Source: Circinella minor | Taxonomy: Eukaryota > Mucoromycota > Mucoromycetes > Mucorales > Lichtheimiaceae | Assembly (NCBI GenBank): GCA_016758965.1 | Contig: JAEPRB010000475.1 | Location: forward strand, 6,910 to 18,568 | DNA: 11,659 nucleotides | Direction of reading: 5' to 3' | Shown: positions 9,337 through 11,659 of the stretch, one piece after another | How the letters are laid out: the number at the start of each line of letters is the position of its first letter | Position numbering within the stretch: the first letter of the stretch is position 1 | Translations under genes and position numbers: made by a program | The notes under the pieces: model-generated | Told to the model about the DNA's origin: nothing | Databases searched by the model: none | The model's input: the letters and a program-made list of their open reading frames with translations, nothing else

Positions 9337-9660
9337 GTTTGTTTTGAATAAACAGGTGGTTGGCTTTATTGGATAGTGAGATAGAGGGGAATAATGAAAA
9401 TAAAACTATATAAAACAATAAAAATAATGGATTTTTCTTATTGTTAAAGTAGTTATATAGCAAATTTGTGTTTAGATTTGCTTGAGAGAAAAAGGTTTTT
9501 AAGAAGAAAAGAAGAAAAAAGAAGTTCTAAAGCAGGAGCCAGCCTGTTGTAAAAAAAAAAAATCTATTAAATAAAAAAAAAAAAATGGTCGTGACCAAAA
9601 AAAAAAAAAAAAAAAAAGTATTATGCGCGGAATTTCAAGAGTTCTTTTTTTTTTTTTGTG
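9337..9660 (-). promoter_or_regulatory. Probable promoter/5' UTR of the E2 gene, with poly(dA:dT) tracts
   Basis: Four pure runs lie about 215-320 bases upstream of the E2 start: A12 (9551-9562), A13 (9573-9585), A21 (9597-9617) and T13 (9645-9657). A GGTCGTGACC (9587-9596) and a GC-containing ATGCGCGG lie between them, unusual in this AT-rich stretch. A CCAAT (minus strand, about 9374-9370) lies 35 bases before the ATG. Poly(dA:dT) tracts commonly exclude nucleosomes at fungal promoters; that role is inferred here. Confidence 0.4.
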
Positions 9661-11659
9661 ACGCGCTTAGAACAAACTTAAAGGAATATGCATACCTTTA
9701 AGGCACAAAAATGTTTTTTTTATTCAAAATCTAAATGATATATTTCTATAGGATCGAATGAAGACGATGCTTCATCACACCAACTATTACTAGCATATAG
9801 TTAATTAAACAAATTGTTTCATCGCCATTCACCACTTTATGATATGATTATCATATTAAACGCCCACAATGTATCTTAATACATAGCTTATAATAAAATA
9901 ACCAAGTCAAAGATTGGAGGAATATGTTTGCTCATTTTTCTACTTTTACCCCTTCAGTTACTGAGCATTATTCTAATATCCAGCTTTCATAAAATATGAT
10001 ATACTCAAAAAAATCTAATCTGCAAACTTAACAACAAAAAAAACATTCTATAGTAATAAAAACATACTATTTTCAAGTTTTTTTTACATATATATTCAAT
10101 ACGATAGAACACATAAATCTTTCTTTAATAAAGTAAAAAAAAAAAAGGAGATAGAGAAAATATACAGGAATGTGAGCTATACGTTCCAAAAAAAAATATC
10201 ATGATCCTATTCCCAATAATAATCTTTTCACCTATATTAGAAATATAGATGTTTTTGACAGGCTCATATTAGCTTATTACCAAGAGACAAGAATTTAAAT
10301 TAGCCATAAAATTTTAAATAAGTGATGTTTTTAATGTATCTAATAATAAAAAAGATGAGTTGAAATGAGTTAATATATAGGACAAAGAAGAAAAAAAATA
10401 TTCATACCTTCTTTTAGTTGTATGGACTTTGGTTTCAGTGGTGCTAGGTGTTACATTATCTTATTTTTTATGATTTTCTGCCAAAGTTCTCCTAAAACCT
10501 GCTACAACTTATAAATTTCCATGATGATATGATGTATGTAGTATCCAAATAAACAGATGCATTACGTAATATGTAAGCGATGGTATTTTTATAATAATTA
10601 TATGCGATTATTTCATATTATTTTACAACAAAGTGTCTACGTACTTAATATTTATTAATTTTTTCTATAGTAACATAATATCATAGGCGATGTTTTTTTA
10701 GGGTAGTGCTACCTGTGCGATTTTTTTTATCGCTAGTTTTTATAAATTGTAGTGGTACAGCGCCAACAGCCATAGCCAATCCTCTTGTGATATTAACAGT
10801 ACGACATCTCTTACTAAACATACTTCATTAAGGTCCTATACAATTTTTTTTCTATAATAACTCCTTATGAATGATATTCGCTTTAATTGATTTTGCACGC
10901 TTGAAACCATTATAATAAAATGAATTATATGAAATATATCAATTTTTACTGCTCATTAGTATCAATTTGCTCGAATATTAACACACAAAAAATGTTATAC
11001 TTTTGGATTATATACGATTTTTTTTTTTACTTCTGAATGGCATTGTAACAATTTATTTCATAACTTAAAAAACTAGTCTATTAAAATATATAACATAAAA
11101 ATGTATTGATTATAACTTGTTATTAGTACCAACTTGCTCGAATAACCTAATATAACCCAATAAGTTAAAACTATTGAATACGTATGTGACGTGGAGTAAG
11201 TATTCATACCGCAATTAGACTGTGAACATTGTATCAATGCATACAACGGCTCGTATATGGTATACATTTTGTAATTTATTGCTATTTAAAATAGTAATAT
11301 TTTAGGTACGCTTCTTAAACTCCATTCAACTGATAAATTAATCAAATGATGAATCTGCCCTTAGAAAGCAAGTTTTGCTCTGAATGGTTTTGTCTTATAA
11401 TATTATTTTCAATGGACATCAGTACGTAGCAAGATGTTTTCAGCATTTTTGTTATGGTACTTATGATTACTCCTCCATCATTTTTTTTTTGAATTCCAAA
11501 ATGACTGAGTCTACTAACTTTTGCACTTTGGAAAATAGTTTATTCATTTAGCTCATAGTATTTTACAGACCAATATAAAAGCAGGAAGAGAAGAGAGGTT
11601 TTTTTTCTGAAACATTAAAAAGTAATTTCGATATACATACACCCACAGTATATCTTTAC
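9661..11659. other. 2-kb AT-rich stretch without a supported gene
   Basis: I see no splice-linked frames, tRNA or rRNA. Noted within it: a 46-codon minus-strand frame (10821-10681) containing RTVNITRGLAMAVGAVPLQF with an ATG; a small hairpin GCGAT/ATCGC around T-rich DNA near 10718-10733; and a 23-bp direct repeat at 10955-10977 and 11122-11144. The palindrome-like TATGATA/TATCATA lies near 9838-9855. Nothing in the last 300 bases is recognisable. Confidence 0.55.
10955..11144. repeat. 23-bp direct repeat, 167 bp apart
   Basis: The copies ATTAGTAYCAAYTTGCTCGAATA at 10955-10977 and 11122-11144 differ at two positions. They contain TTGCTCGAATA, richer in G and C than the surrounding DNA. No function can be assigned. 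Confidence 0.6.

Noticed and set aside
11073..11267. Minus-strand frame of 64 codons
   Set aside because: The composition is Tyr/Ser/Ile-rich as expected from AT-rich DNA, with no motif or splice context.

Overview
The window looks like nuclear DNA of an AT-rich fungus. A member of the Mucoromycota (Mucorales-like) is my best guess. The reasons are short GT-AG introns of 81-136 nt in every convincing gene, two typical eukaryotic housekeeping genes, long poly(A)/poly(T) and (TA)n tracts, and a Crypton-type tyrosine-recombinase element of a kind I associate with these fungi. The organism is inferred, not proven.

Layout. 1-2366 (+): a 5'-truncated Crypton-like mobile element. It has a tyrosine recombinase with all catalytic residues visible, a frame-broken linker, and a GCR1_C-type DNA-binding domain. 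Two spliceable introns restore the reading frame at 102-183 and 1927-2007. 2367-3161: AT-rich spacer with a hairpin and one weak coding-like ORF. 3162-4336 (-): a complete five-exon gene for a 248-residue enoyl-CoA isomerase of the crotonase superfamily, ending in the PTS1-like tripeptide SSL. 4337-4983: its upstream spacer. 4984-5797: an 814-bp non-autonomous DNA transposon with TA target-site duplication, 20/21-bp terminal inverted repeats, and several copies of a 15-bp motif. 5800-8084: a mostly non-coding AT-rich stretch. It holds a 48-bp direct repeat with a fold-back arm, a doubtful two-exon small gene at 6996-7259 (-), and short coding-like fragments. 8085-9336 (-): a complete six-exon gene for a 224-residue UBE2E-class ubiquitin-conjugating enzyme, with a 13-nt final coding exon. 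9337-11659: promoter-side poly(dA:dT) tracts, then 2 kb of AT-rich DNA with small repeats and no gene I can support.

The genes do not form a pathway. Two unrelated host genes sit on the minus strand and are separated by mobile-element debris, with a decaying Crypton on the plus strand. The least ordinary items are the intron-containing, frame-broken Crypton and the short-motif-bearing transposon. I see no new multi-gene system.
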